Assembly: GCF_000247815.1 (NCBI RefSeq)
Contig: NC_021674.1
Location: 83,568,513-83,632,512 of the forward strand
DNA from: Ficedula albicollis
Taxonomy: Eukaryota; Chordata; Aves; Passeriformes; Muscicapidae
Length of the DNA stretch: 64,000 bases
Direction of reading: 5' to 3'
In this document: positions 12,763-24,889 of the stretch, in pieces
How positions within the stretch are numbered: position 1 is the first letter of the stretch
Layout: each line of letters opens with the position of its first letter
Program-made: the position numbers and the translations under genes
Notes under the pieces: model-generated
The model's input: the letters and a program-made list of their open reading frames with translations, nothing else
What the model was told of the DNA's origin: nothing
Database searches by the model: none

Positions 12763-12965
12763 ACAACGAAGATGGGCAGACAGTGTAACAGGTTGTCCAG
12801 AGGATTTGTGAGTGCTCCATCCCTGGAAGTGTTCAATGCCAGGTTGAATGGGGTTCTGAGCAACTTTATCTAGTGGAAGGTTTCCTGCCCATGGCAGGGG
12901 GGTTAGACTAGAGGATCTTTAAAGGACCTTTTCAACCCAAACCATTCTATGGTTCTGTGATCATG
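12763..12965 (+). mobile_element. CR1 LINE 3' end fragment
   Basis: Only the last 200 bp or so of a CR1 element: 'CATCCCTGGAAGTGTTCAAT', 'TAGTGGAAGGTTTCCTGCCC', 'ATGGCAGGGGGGTTAGACTA' and the closing 'CAACCCAAACCATTCTATGG' followed by TTCTGTGATCATGTG. It has the same orientation as the 11.8-kb copy but is a different subfamily by its 3' sequence, so it is a separate insertion. Confidence 0.9.
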
Positions 12966-13022
12966 TGATTGCTTCTCTCTGTCCTGTGGGTTTCTCCAGA
13001 TCCTAGGAAGACCTGTTATTAG

Positions 13023-13373
13023 CTATGGAGAGGTGCCCAGCTGGGGTAGAAAACTGACTTCTGTTGGAAGGGATAAGGGGATTTGGTGACACAGTATCTC
13101 CAGAAACAGACCCTCCACCTGAACATCTTGAAAGGTCACTGCTTCCACATCACCCTCTGCCAGGAAACACCTTCCAGGATTAAGAGCCTCTGCTTCCTCT
13201 TCTGAAGCCTGGCCACAGGCAATGTTCCTGGGGTTTGGGAGAGGGAGGCCAGGTTCCTCCACCTGAACATCTTGAAAGGTCACTGCTTCCACATCACCCT
13301 CTGCCAGGAAACACCTTCCAGGATTAAGAGCCTCTGCTTCCTCTTCTGAAGCCTGGCCACAGGAAATGTTCAT
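13023..13373 (-). other. Weak open reading frame (116 aa) with a duplicated 48-residue unit
   Basis: A minus-strand frame from an ATG at 13373. Because the underlying tandem duplication has a period of 144 bp (48 codons), the peptide shows two near-identical units, each containing CGQASEEEAEALNPGRCFLA and VTFQDVQVE. The VTFQDV segment faintly recalls the start of a KRAB box but is far too short to call. There is no upstream in-frame extension (a stop precedes the ATG closely), and no promoter or splice evidence. I do not recognise the protein. It could be a pseudo-exon, a decayed retroelement piece, or chance. Confidence 0.15.
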
Positions 13374-13397
13374 GGGATTTGGGAGAGGGAGGCCAGG
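13112..13397. repeat. Tandem duplication, period 144 bp, two copies
   Basis: Copy 1 starts at 13112 and copy 2 at 13256, both with 'CCTCCACCTGAACATCTTGA'. The copies differ at only a few positions near their ends. They lie in a GC-richer patch (about 13040-13750) with no identifiable transposon. Confidence 0.93.
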
Positions 13398-13399
13398 GG

Positions 13400-16300
13400 C
13401 AAACTAGAGGAGCCTAGAAGCCAGTGGGAGCAGAAATAGGTGTTTTGGGGTTTTTGGGAAGGCGTGTGACCCCAAGGCTGCACGCTTCCATCTGAGCAGT
13501 CTGGCTCATGTCCACGAGCCATATCCCTCTTGCTCCACAGAGGAGAGGCAGTGATGCCAGCTGTGCTGATGTGACATTCCCCAGGCAGCTGCACTGCCTC
13601 AGCCCATTCACTGCTGTTGTGGGTACCAAAGCAGTCTCCAGAGCTTCTGTGGGGGGACGTGCTGGGGTTCAGATGCCTACATCATTTGTGGGTGCCCATG
13701 CATGTTTCTGGCCTTTAGTGCATTATTGCCCCTTATCATTAAACCCGAGGTGAGTAAACTGCACAGTTCAGGGGGGAAAGGCGAAACTTTTCAGGCAGAA
13801 GTCTGAATGGCTGCAGAGATTTTGGCTGTCATCTGAAAAAAAAAAAATGTAAAAGGAAATATACCAATAATCCCCATACAGAATATGAATGCAATTAAAA
13901 AAATCTTGAAAAACAGTATATGGTATTCTGTCATTGTGAGAACCCTTCTTTGTTTTAAGTAGTTAGTAGTAAAAGTTGTGTATCAGGAATAGGAATGCTA
14001 ATGCTACCTATTCATCCGTGTCCTTTCAATTTGTGGCAGATTGTTATAGTTATAGACACGAAATATTAATAAATCTATTTCAGAAGGTAAATTTTTCATA
14101 TATGTTCATCTGTGGGCTTTTAATAGTTCAGTAAATGAAATCTGAAACACTTCTCTGAGGTATATTTAATATGGTTCCACATATGAGCCACAGAATAAAT
14201 TTAATATAATTGTCAAATACTGAATAAAGTTGTAAAATGATTTATTGGAGGCACAGGCATTTATATGGAAGATCTTATGCAGAAAATAAAATTATAAAGT
14301 GTTAATGAAATAGGCATTTAAAACTGGAGTTGTAGTGTATAATTTATTGCATTATTGAGGTATTAAATTACTTTTGTGCAATAAACCAGGATAAAGGTAA
14401 GGTAAACGATTATGAGGATGACAAGCATGGAAAGCAAATTAGTAAGCATTGTTATGGTGTGGAATCAAATGGATACAAATGGCTGTATAGTTACAATAAC
14501 AAAATTTGCACTGAAGTACAATATATAAAAAACTCATCAAAAGAGCAAGGTTGCATCTGCCACCATAGGCATTTTTGAGTTTTAAAAATTTACCTGCCAT
14601 AAAAAACAATAAAAATAAAGTCTGAACACCTCCATGAAAATAATCTCTTTTTTTCATCCAAATAATTTCAGTAAGAATTCTATTTCCTCATTTTAATTTC
14701 TGTTGCTTTAGATTAATGTTGGAATCTCTTTTGAATTAAGAGATACTTCTCAGCTTCCCAGGCATTGTATTAGCATCCTTAAAAATGACAATCATTTCTT
14801 AAGTGTTAATTCATTTAAATGAAATGGAATTACTGTATCTGAAAAAATCCTAAATAGAACTGCTTAAAACCTTGACATATTAGCTTGAGAATACTGAGAA
14901 ACAATCTTGCAGTTGCAGTCTTTCCTACTGGTTCAGCCTACCAGTCAGCTGAGTTAGGCTACTGCTCTCAACTAAAAGAGAAGGGTGAGAAAATAAAACA
15001 GAGCCATTGTCATGACATTTTTGATACACATTCAAAATGCTAAATTTGCTAAGATGCTAAGATTGAGGAATAATGCAGTATTCTTCAGGAGTTAGGATAT
15101 GGAGCAGTAAATGATTCCCTGCCTGCACTATAGAAAATTGACTGTCAGTTTTGGAGACCAGAGGGGGTGTTGAGAAGGAAGGAGACACTGGAGACATTTG
15201 CACTTTTCAGTCTCCCAATGCCCGAGCGAGCCTCCCTTGACAGTGGCTTCATCATTCTCACTGATTCTTCTGAGTGGGTTCAAGTGAGCAGGGTTTTGAG
15301 ACTTCCTGACCCATCTTTCAGCCAGGAAGAATTCCACCCCAGAGGATTTCAGAGCCAAAACCTTGAGGCCATGACTGACATCTTGCCAGTACAGCTGAGG
15401 CAGAGAATGCAACCTCTGAAAGGGAAAAAAAAATACCTGAAAAGGAAGAATAAATTAAAACACACAGTAGAAAAGAAGGGATAGCTAATAATAATAAAAG
15501 TAAAGACTTATTCAGGAAAAGGAATAGGTAGCAGACATGATTGTGGCAGAAGCTTTAAAAAGAGTGTGACTAAAAAGGAGGCAGAAAAGACAGATGGGAG
15601 AGACCAGAGATGAATTAAAATAAGTAAGAACCTAATTAGTCAAAGTTCTTAGTCATGTCTTAAATCTTATTGGAGATGAAGAAGTATTTAAATGGTAAAA
15701 AGGTAAAAAAAAACCCAACTCCCTACCTTTCTGTTCTAAGAACTGCAGGTTTTTCTGCAAGGAAACAAAGTAAAAGACCTAAGAAAAGTGGAAGATGACA
15801 GAAGAGAAAGAAACCAAAAGAAGGAAGGGAAACTGAAGGAATAAAAGGCAAAATGCACCCAACTTTAGGACAGAGGTATTCAATATAATTTATTCATATC
15901 CATTTCAACCTGTGATTTAGGGGTTGTCAGGAGGTGACTTACGACAAGTAAAGCTTCTCACAGCCAGGGGATTTGCTGTCAAATTCACATCCTCAAGTAA
16001 AACTCTACTGTCAAGGCTATATTTTAATTCTAAAAAAAATTACATAACAGTCCTTTCACAGTGCAAAACAGAGCTAACATAGGCTCAAGAGATTGTCAAA
16101 GTAGAGTTGCCTTGTTTTGCTTGCAAAATAGCCTGATACAAATGCTCTAAAACTTAAGTTGCTCCACTTAATATTGTCATGGAAAGTATATTTCAAAGTA
16201 TGGTTTTCTGACTGAAAATATTTGTAACTGCATTTCCATGCAATATATTTATTTGCTTTCCAGTACAAATATGTAATCATCCTTCAATTATTTTTTATCT

Positions 16301-17439
16301 TGCAATACAATATTTCTGGAGCAACCTGAAATTGAAATAAGTAAACCTAAAATTTATAGAATTTCACAGGAAAACAAATGGCATGGGAAAATCTATGCCA
16401 ACATATTTTATTGGATACTTTAGTTCAATTAAAAATTATCATAATACAAAATGAAGCAACATGATAATCATCCTTCTTAAAGTATCTGAACCTGACAGAA
16501 TTCTGCTGCTCTTTAACATGCAGAAGTCAGGGGCGTCTCTGCCCATTTTAATGGGGGGGGGAATGTTTCAGAGACATTTGTTTTTTACATTAGACATCTC
16601 CTCAAATGACTCAGGTTTCTCTTAATGATCAAGAGAGCAAAAATAAACTCTTCAGGAGATATTTTTAGTTTCACAGCAAGCCGTTGGGATTTTTTTGTGG
16701 GTAGATGAGTGTACTGGTCAGACGTATTGAGGATATTAGCAATGTGAGTCTGGATTGCATTCTGGATAAGAGCCACAAGTGCAATCCACACCTTGAAGAA
16801 GAGTTTTTTCTCATACTCAGCAGTATCAGCGAGGGAGAATGTTAGTGGTCACTTTAGCTGGCTGGTGAAAGGCACATGGTAACCAGTGGTTGCAAGCATC
16901 TGTCAGACAAAAGAGAATTAGAAATAAGGAACAGCTGTGACAAATCTGACAGTGAGAGAAAACCCCCCAAAAGACAACTGCTGAGTTGTTTGGATGTCTG
17001 TATGTCTGCAAAGGCTCAAAGAAATCAGAGTACAGGGTTTAAATGGCAAAATGTTCTTGTATTTGTTTTGCGGGTATCTGGGTGAAAAGTAATATCTTTT
17101 GAGATACAGGTCAGATTTCATTATCCTGTAATCTGTGAACTTTATCTTCAGAAGCACAGAAATTATTTAAGATGTTTGAGTGTCATGGTTATATAGAGAG
17201 GACTGGAACAAAACCTGCTTCTCAGCTTTTGTTAACACTCATTTTATTAAATGTTATATTGCTTTGAAACGTGCATGTGAATATTTTTTATTCAATTGCA
17301 TTTCTGAACTCAGGAGATGAAAGCACATTTGTCAGTTTTAATTTGCTCAGGAAAATTCTCAGGTGTTTGAGAATTTTCTGAGTGTGAGAACTGTTTGCAA
17401 GACTGATAGCACAACACAGGGAACTTTGCACTCCTGTAC
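13400..17439. other. Non-coding stretch, no gene recognised
   Basis: A GC-richer portion (to about 13750) carries overlapping short frames with no family resemblance. The rest is AT-rich. The segment at 14040-14460 is unusually rich in TAAT/ATTA and AATAAA words. A frame at 15167-15484 (105 codons) and its antisense partner show no recognisable domain. A run of nine G lies near 16553. Confidence 0.55.
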
Positions 17440-17535
17440 ATACTTTATACCTAGAACCATGGAAATGTTTAGGTTGGAAAACATCTCTAATCTAAGATCG
17501 AGACCAACACTCAACCCAGAACTGCCAAGTCCCAA
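17440..17535 (-). mobile_element. Degraded CR1 3' end relic
   Basis: 'TTTAGGTTGGAAAACATCTC' followed by 'AAGATCGAGACCAACACTCA' and 'ACCCAGAACTGCCAAGTCC' matches the reverse complement of the CR1 3' terminus (CR1 sense: GGACTTGG...GTTGG...TCTTA...CCAACCT). It is short and diverged, so old. Confidence 0.6.
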
Positions 17536-20500
17536 CAAATACTTAAATGTGAAAATTTTGCTAAAAGTAGGAAGGTAAGATGGCTAAAAGTGATCTGAAA
17601 CACTTGATGTGAAAGTGAGCCTTTCCTTTTTTTTTACTTCCTCTGTTAATATTTGACTTATTGCAATAAAATAGTTGCCTTCTGAGTGATCATTGCCTGC
17701 TATTTTTTAAATTGCAAAGTACATTATATTAATGCAATTATCCTGGAGAATGTTATTATTTGGAAGTCTAATTCACATTCACTCAAATGAAATATATATT
17801 TTTATAAACCCCATATTTGATTTGTGCTATTTGAACCTTGCTGTTTTCTTCCTAACATCACCACCCACATTTCTTCATGTTTACCAGAGCACTTTTAGCA
17901 ACAAAATGTTGTATTGTGCTTCTAAAATTGTTCAAATATGTTCAACCACTTCTGTTTTATGGTAATAAATTGGAATGAATCCTTTAAAAGGAAAAGAGAG
18001 ATATCTATCACTCTGTACTTTAAAATATGAAACATAAAAATCTCAACTGCAACACTTATTTTTATTGAAATCTGGTGGAAATTTTCCATGATGGGCAAGT
18101 AGGTTCCTAATGAGTTTGGTTATCAAGGTTTTGGTTGTGTGCTTGAAATTAGAACAGGACAAATGCAAGCTCTTTTTTTCTGTGCTTAGCAGATGCTTTA
18201 CCATTGGAATGATAGGTTCAGGTGGCTGACCAAGCCACTGACTCTAGGAGTGCTGAGCTGGTATTTAATGGTAATAATAAATGACAAATCAAAAAAGGCA
18301 ATGCTGAAATTTGGTGCAATTCACTGATAAGTTTATCAAGCCAGATGAATTATATTCAGCTCCTTTAGTGCAAGGCAGCTGTCAGCATTGATTACTGACA
18401 TGTCCTTCACAACACCAGTTGTTAGCAAGAAAGTGAAGAAATCTTCACAGACTAGACTGCACTATGCAGGCTTCACTTGTGCTGAGCATACTTTTGATTT
18501 TATTATAATGTCCCTCTTTCTTCTGCTTGTCTTTCCCTTGTCCCTTTTTAGATCTTCTTAGGGATCTTGCAGAGGAAGAACCTGTGGAGTTTTTTGCTTC
18601 TTAGTGCCTGCACTTTATTTCTGGGAGGTTCTGTGGGAATCTGCTTCTTTTTAAATTTTCAACCACCATTCCAATGTTTTGCACAGAGTATTCCCTTATG
18701 AAACTAAATCATGATATCCAAGGTTTTTACTTTGAATGAAGCTAGAGGCCCCAGCAGAGAGCAGGAAAATTGCTGGCCCACTGTGGGCTCTGGGACTTGC
18801 AGGACAATCTTTAGTGTAACATACTGGTTTGAGATAATACATATCTTAAAAATAGCCATTGAACTACCTGCAATAGTAGGACAATAGTTTCAATAGGATG
18901 TTTTGCTCTAATTCATGTTAGCAACAACTGTGATATCTGAGGGGCTGCCTTCTCTCCAGTGAGCTCTGATGGTCTCTCCTCCAAAGCATTACATCTTTCT
19001 CTGAAAATACAAAATATGGTGCCCTGTGGCATCTGCTCTTCCAAAGGTTTCAGCAAGGAATTATTCTGTAAGTGCATTTGAATTGCTTGTGGGTTAGAGG
19101 CTGGTTAATGTATTCTCTTCTGAGCTTGTTTTTGTGTGTTTTTGAGAAGGTCAGTGTCCTACCTTACCTAATGGCAAAGCCATCTGTCATCTTGTCAAAG
19201 CAAATCACAGAGTTGTTAAAATCTAAAATACATATGGAATGGTGACTTTACGTGAAAGGCCACATATTGGTTTGAGTGGAATGTCAGTAGAGGGCAGATG
19301 ACACGACTTAAAATATTATGTCTGCCTGCTCTGAAAATCTGATTTTCTAAAAGGTTTCTGCCCTTTGAGAGCAGAATTCACACAGATCTTTGCAGCATGG
19401 TTAATGTTGAATCACAGCACCATTATCACTCATCAGTTACTTGCTCAGAGGTCCATTTTTCACATGAAATGCTTAGTTTGAAATGTGTGGCCACCTTTTC
19501 ACTTGGTTAGATTTTATGGCTTGTGAGGTAACTGCTCTAAGGCAGTGGCTGAGGTCCAAGGAGAAGTTTCTTCATGATAGAAGAAAAGTTGGTTGTAATC
19601 TACCAAGCACTTGTGTAGGAGATACAAATCATTTCAGTTCATCTTATGATCTGAGGTTTTGCAAGTGTCTGGCTTTCCTGAGCCAGAGTGTGAGCAGATG
19701 ATAAATCTTAACTTCCAGACCATGGACAAGGGCCTAGTGAGTAAATTTATTGCCTTCACTTAGATTTCTGATATTTTTTGATATTACTTATCATTTCCCA
19801 CCAGCAACAAAAGACCATTGGTTGAGACACAGGATAGAGCTAGATACAACTTTTTCTAAAAATTGATTTTTGAATTTTTCTTCTTTTAAGGAAGGATTTT
19901 TTGTTTGTTTGTTTGTTTGCTTGCTTTGTTTGTTTGTGTCAGGTATGTAACATTTGGGAAATACTTTTTTTGTAAGGAATTTGAATATCCTGGGAAGGTA
20001 TTGGAACAAATAGAGACTCTAGGAGTGAGAAACCTGAATTTCCAAAATTGTTGTTATAAAACACTGAGTGCTGTGGGACAGAACATCTCTGGTGTCTCGC
20101 TCCCTGAAAGTAATTAGGGTACTCCAGTGGGATAAGTGAATGCCATATTTTTCCTACAGGAGGAATTTTGTTCTCTTCTGACTCAAAATGAAAAAAACAC
20201 CCTTCCATGTTATTTTCCTATACTATTTGGCTTTAGTGCATGATAAAGTATTTATGAACCATTTACTTGTCCAGGAAATATCTATTTCTCCCTTTAGTAT
20301 TTAAGGCATTTCTTAAAGAAGGAATATTTATCTTCCATAACTTACATATATATTTGTGTACTTCTAATTTGAGATTTCCTGCTGCAGATAAAAATTACAA
20401 TACTTTCATCTACATGAGATTAAAAAGGAAAAACAAGAACTTTAATGATTTGGGATTTTCTTGGCTTTCATGTTATCATTATTTCTCTCCTTGCCAGTCA

Positions 20501-22700
20501 ATTCACTGCTACCTTGTTTGGAAACCTTTGCTCCCATTTCTCATGGTCTGTCCACTTCCTTGCAAAAATAAACAATTATAGAAGCTTTCTTCATTTGGGA
20601 GAATTCTCTAAATAATGTAAGGACTGGGAGTTCTGGCTGAACAAACAAGTAAAACCTGCTTTCCAAGATGATACAACCAACAAACCTGTTATTTACCTTG
20701 GGATATAACAATGTTTTCAAGGCTGATTTTGAAAGGTTGCTTTCTCAAGAGACACTAATGTAAAATCACATTGGGAATTTAAAAGAAGTTCCAATCTTGC
20801 TATGAGAAAATCTTTGCAACTTCTTTCCTCATGACTTAAAAACCTATTTCTATGTTTATTAAATTTCAAAACCACTTCATATTTCCCAGCACTGAACTAA
20901 TAGAGCATCACAAACTTGTTCCAAGTGTATAGACACAACCAATTGCAGGAGCACAAATTTCATGGTATGTGTTTAACTTACATTCAGTGGTTGCCAATTT
21001 CTGCTCTTGTCTAAGGGATTTCTACAATAAATCATTTCCAACATAAAAAAGCACTTAAGCTGACAAGATAAATTTTTTAAAATGAAGAAAAAGGGTGTTT
21101 ATTTTTGTGTTACCTAGCTCCATATTATCATAATATCTTTGAAAAACAATAAATTCTCAACTCCTCAGAAATTAATATGGTTTTTAAATATTAAAATTCA
21201 TTATAGAGCTGGATGTTCTGGGCTGTTTAAAATTGTGCTTTAATTTCAGTTAGTTTAAGCCCTGGCTTTTAACAGAAAAGTTTAAAACTGAAATACGGTA
21301 GTTAGATTAATCAACAGGAAACTTTCTCAAATTTATTCTTTTTAAAGATATGCAGCCCTAGTGGTGGAATAGCTTATTTTCCCACAGGACAGTAGCCACA
21401 GGTTTATATATAATGAAAACTGGATTACAGTTTTTGATAAAATAAATATGAAGTATTGCTATAGGGAGAATGATTAATTTAGTTAATCTATGGAAACAGT
21501 TAGTGAATCAACTACAGTACAGTCATTTCAATTGACAAAGAATTTATCTTTTCCAAGGACTTTTCTTCATGGAAATCATTAATCATGAAAATTAATAATA
21601 AAATGCTTTTTTTTTGAGTATAATTGGAAAAGATACCTTCTAATGGTAATAGGTTTTAAATCCTGTATTGAATACTAAGGAGCATATGAATTGAGCATTC
21701 TCTCCATTTAATGAGCCAGTGCTATTATCACTAGACATACAAAAAAAGGTTCTTTGAAAATATATTTCATATATGAAATGACTATTTGCTTCTATTATTT
21801 GGTATCTCAGATTTCTACACAAACATATATTTGAATTAAAATTTATAATGGAACTTGCCTTGTGGCTACTTTCAAGCCTTTATAAGGTTCTGTAACAAGA
21901 AATAACTAGAGCACAACAAAGAAATGGCCAGAAATATTAAGCTGATCATAGAGAAAAGCTATTATGAAGAAGCTTCTAAATATTTTCATATTTAGATCAG
22001 CTGCAATATATGCCTCAGCACCCATGAACTGCTACAAAAGTTGCCAACCTCCCTGGTGTGTTTTGAGGACCTGGGGAGTGAAAACTGCAGCTCCAGAAGA
22101 CATAATTCCATGTCACCTGATTTTAGCTATTTGAAAACCTCTTGTCTAGAATTACCATTTAGGCTTGTCATAAAGACTTTTAGACAATTTAAAGGAGTTA
22201 TATATTTAGTTTTGATGGTTAGAATTAAGTGCAACTAATTATAACCAAAATTATTATATATTTGATGTTTTTTTCAGATATATTGTGGACAGAAAAAATA
22301 GATCCAGTAATCTCTTAGGAAAAAATTCTGGTAATTGCATGACAGTAGGCATTAGGGACTGTTTTAATGATCTAAAAATGTCAGCAGTTGAGAGTCAAAA
22401 TTCCTGGGTTTATACCTGGCTTAATTTGATTTCTTCAGTGAGGAAAACATCTCATTAGCGAAATATTTCTGCCTGAGCAAACTGTGTCACAAATGGATGA
22501 GCTGTGTTATGGTACCAGAAGGCACAGAGAAGGTGGGCACTGAACAAGGCAGAGTGCCTCGTTCCAAAACCATAGTGACAGTCATTACCCAAAGCAAGCA
22601 CTGGCTTGCCAAAGGAAAGCCCTGACCCACAGCTGCTCACCCCCCAGCGTGCTAGGGAACTTGTAGGTTCTCTGTGTTCAGGTATTTGCATTTCTTCCCT
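17536..22700. other. Non-coding stretch, no gene recognised
   Basis: AT-rich unique sequence. The only distinct item is a (TTTG)n run at 19897-19937. Open frames are at most about 104 codons and none resembles a known family. Confidence 0.6.
19897..19937. repeat. (TTTG)n microsatellite, imperfect
   Basis: A T-run followed by repeated TTTG, interrupted by GCTTGC, then more TTTG. Confidence 0.85.
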
Positions 22701-22928
22701 GGTGACCAAAGCCACACACTGATCAAAAATATTTTTTAAGATATGCTAATTTACCAGCTGAAGAAAAACTTCCTCTAGAAACAGGTGTTGGATACTACAG
22801 TTAAAAGCCATGTGTGGTGACCAAAGCCACACACTGATCAAAAATACTTTTTAAGATATGCTAATTTACCAGCTGAAGCAAAACTTCCTCTAGAAACAGA
22901 TGTTGGATACTGCAGTTAAAAGCCATGT
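22701..22928. repeat. Tandem duplication, period 115 bp, two copies
   Basis: Both copies begin GGTGACCAAAGCCACACACT (22701 and 22816) and end AAAAGCCATGT. About four substitutions separate them, so the duplication is recent but not identical. Confidence 0.94.
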
Positions 22929-24477
22929 CCATCTTACTCCTGTCCTGCTGGGACACCTGGGTAGATTTGGCTTCACCAGAGTCATCAGGGAAATGCTGGG
23001 TATCACCCTCTTCTGGGTAGAACAAAGCTCCCTCTAAATGAAGCTGTGCTCCCCCATTGTGAATATAAGGCTGTAAAAGGACAAAACATTAACTACTGAT
23101 ACAGAAGTCAACAGATATGTCATTATCTCAACAGCTTCCTAGAGTTGGCTGAATAGTACTTTATTTCTTCCTGCTTCCTCCCTGTTCCTCCAGGCACCTG
23201 CCAAGCTATCAGCACATTAATGCAAATTTTACCTAAGTTTCAAAAAAATACGTATTTAAAACTAAACAGAGCAAGGGACAAAGGCATGTGCAATCATTCC
23301 TACGGATAGTTTTCTTAATGCAGTTCTTGGTGCAATTTTAGCATGGGACAGCTGCTGCTCACCCAGATAATACCTGGGACAACATCTGAGGTTTTAAGCA
23401 CTGGGAGACATCATGTTGCCCTGAGAGGTGCAGCCTCAGCTTTGGAGGAAAAGAGAGTTTTTTTGTATAGATCTGATCCCCAATAAACCAGAAACTGTTA
23501 AATTCTATGTTTTACAAACCACTCACCACATTTAGGAGCATCATTAAAATAGCTAATTAGAGCGTGTACGCAGACTATAAAGGGTACTCTAAATTAGAGG
23601 ACATTTACAAAAGCTGTAGTTATCTTTGTGATTATTACACACAGCAACATTTTAGTGCTTTGTTTGACAGATATTGTACAGTTTAAGGCCAGAAGGGACC
23701 ATTAGATCATTTAAACTGACCTGTATTTTAGAGGTAATTAAATTTCACGCAGATACTCTATATGAGCTTCATAATCTTAAATTAAAGTAAAACACTTCAG
23801 TCCTCCTCAGACTAGAGTGTGTACTACACACTGCAGACAAAGTGAGAGCAGAGCCTCCAGACTGAAAGAGCAGGACCTAATATTTTCAGATGGTCTTAGA
23901 AGGCATAGCCCATGCTGCAAGGGAAATGTTTTGCCATACTGAACTTCAGGAAAGGATCCAAATCTGGAATTCAGTTTGATCTTGAACTGAAACATACAAT
24001 GTGAAGTACGCCGGCTGTCATAATTTGATGGAGATGTCTTTAAGGGTATTTTAGATATATCTATTGTTCTTTTGCTCTAAATTGAGTAATAAGTAAAAAA
24101 GCATTAAAATTATGTCACAAATGTACTCAAAAAGAGATTATAATTAATCTGTTGGATTTTTGTTCAAAAATGCAATTTACAATGCCAAAATTTTATACAG
24201 AAGCGGGACTTATTCTGTCTTTTTTTCTTTCATTATTTTTTTTCTCCAAAGAAAACAAATTAGAGTTAGAAACAGCCTGAAGCCAATTAAAACATTTTCC
24301 TTTGATGATATCTTGTTAAAGACAAGAAAATATAATATTTAGGAAACCAAGGTCTTACTCCACAAGTGGCTCTGCAACTGCTTTGCATTGGCTAATCCAG
24401 TCTTCATTGGTTGATGAAGACAAGCACCATAAAACTTCCCAACAAGGGAAGGGTTGGGAAGCATTCAGGTTGCTGCC
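22929..24477. other. Non-coding stretch, no gene recognised
   Basis: AT-rich unique sequence apart from the ancient CR1 relic at 23680-23738. The segment 23520-23660 is rich in homeodomain-type words (CTAATTAG, AAATTAGA) but cannot be assigned a function from sequence alone. Confidence 0.55.
23680..23738 (-). mobile_element. Ancient CR1 3' end relic (amniote-type)
   Basis: 'AAGGCCAGAAGGGACCATTA' then 'GATCATTTAAACTGACCTGT' matches the reverse complement of an old amniote-wide CR1 3' end, known from turtles as well as birds. It is short, and the family assignment is from memory. Confidence 0.55.
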
Positions 24478-24562
24478 ACTTCACATCCTCACAGCACATG
24501 GACCAACTGGGACATTTAGACTTCACATCCTCACAGCACATGGACCAACTGAGACATTTAGG
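24478..24562. repeat. Tandem duplication, period 42 bp, two copies
   Basis: Copies start at 24478 and 24520, both with ACTTCACATCCTCACAGCAC. The period is divisible by three, so short open frames run through it, but no gene is indicated. Confidence 0.92.
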
Positions 24563-24833
24563 CCTAACAGCTCTCATTTCTTCAGTAATTCTGCAATGTT
24601 CCTTATTTATCAGGACACTTTTGGTTGTGCTTGACTGTTGAAACTCTTGCTTCCATTGTTTTTTGCTTCAAAGATTTTCTGAGTTTCTTATATAAATGAA
24701 AAAAAAAAATTTTATAGGTGAAATACAAAAAATATCTTTTTAAAAAAAATTATTTTCTTTAAGCTTAGGGATAGGAAACACCCCATTTTATATGTTAACC
24801 TCTTTCTAAGCTACCCTGTTTTCTAAGCTGAGA

Positions 24834-24889
24834 NNNNNNNNNNNNNNNNNNNNNNNNNNNNNNNNNNNNNNNNNNNNNNNNNNNNNNNN
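24834..24889. other. Assembly gap (56 N)
   Basis: Fifty-six consecutive N between AT-rich flanks. The non-round size suggests an estimated rather than a fixed-size gap. Confidence 0.98.
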
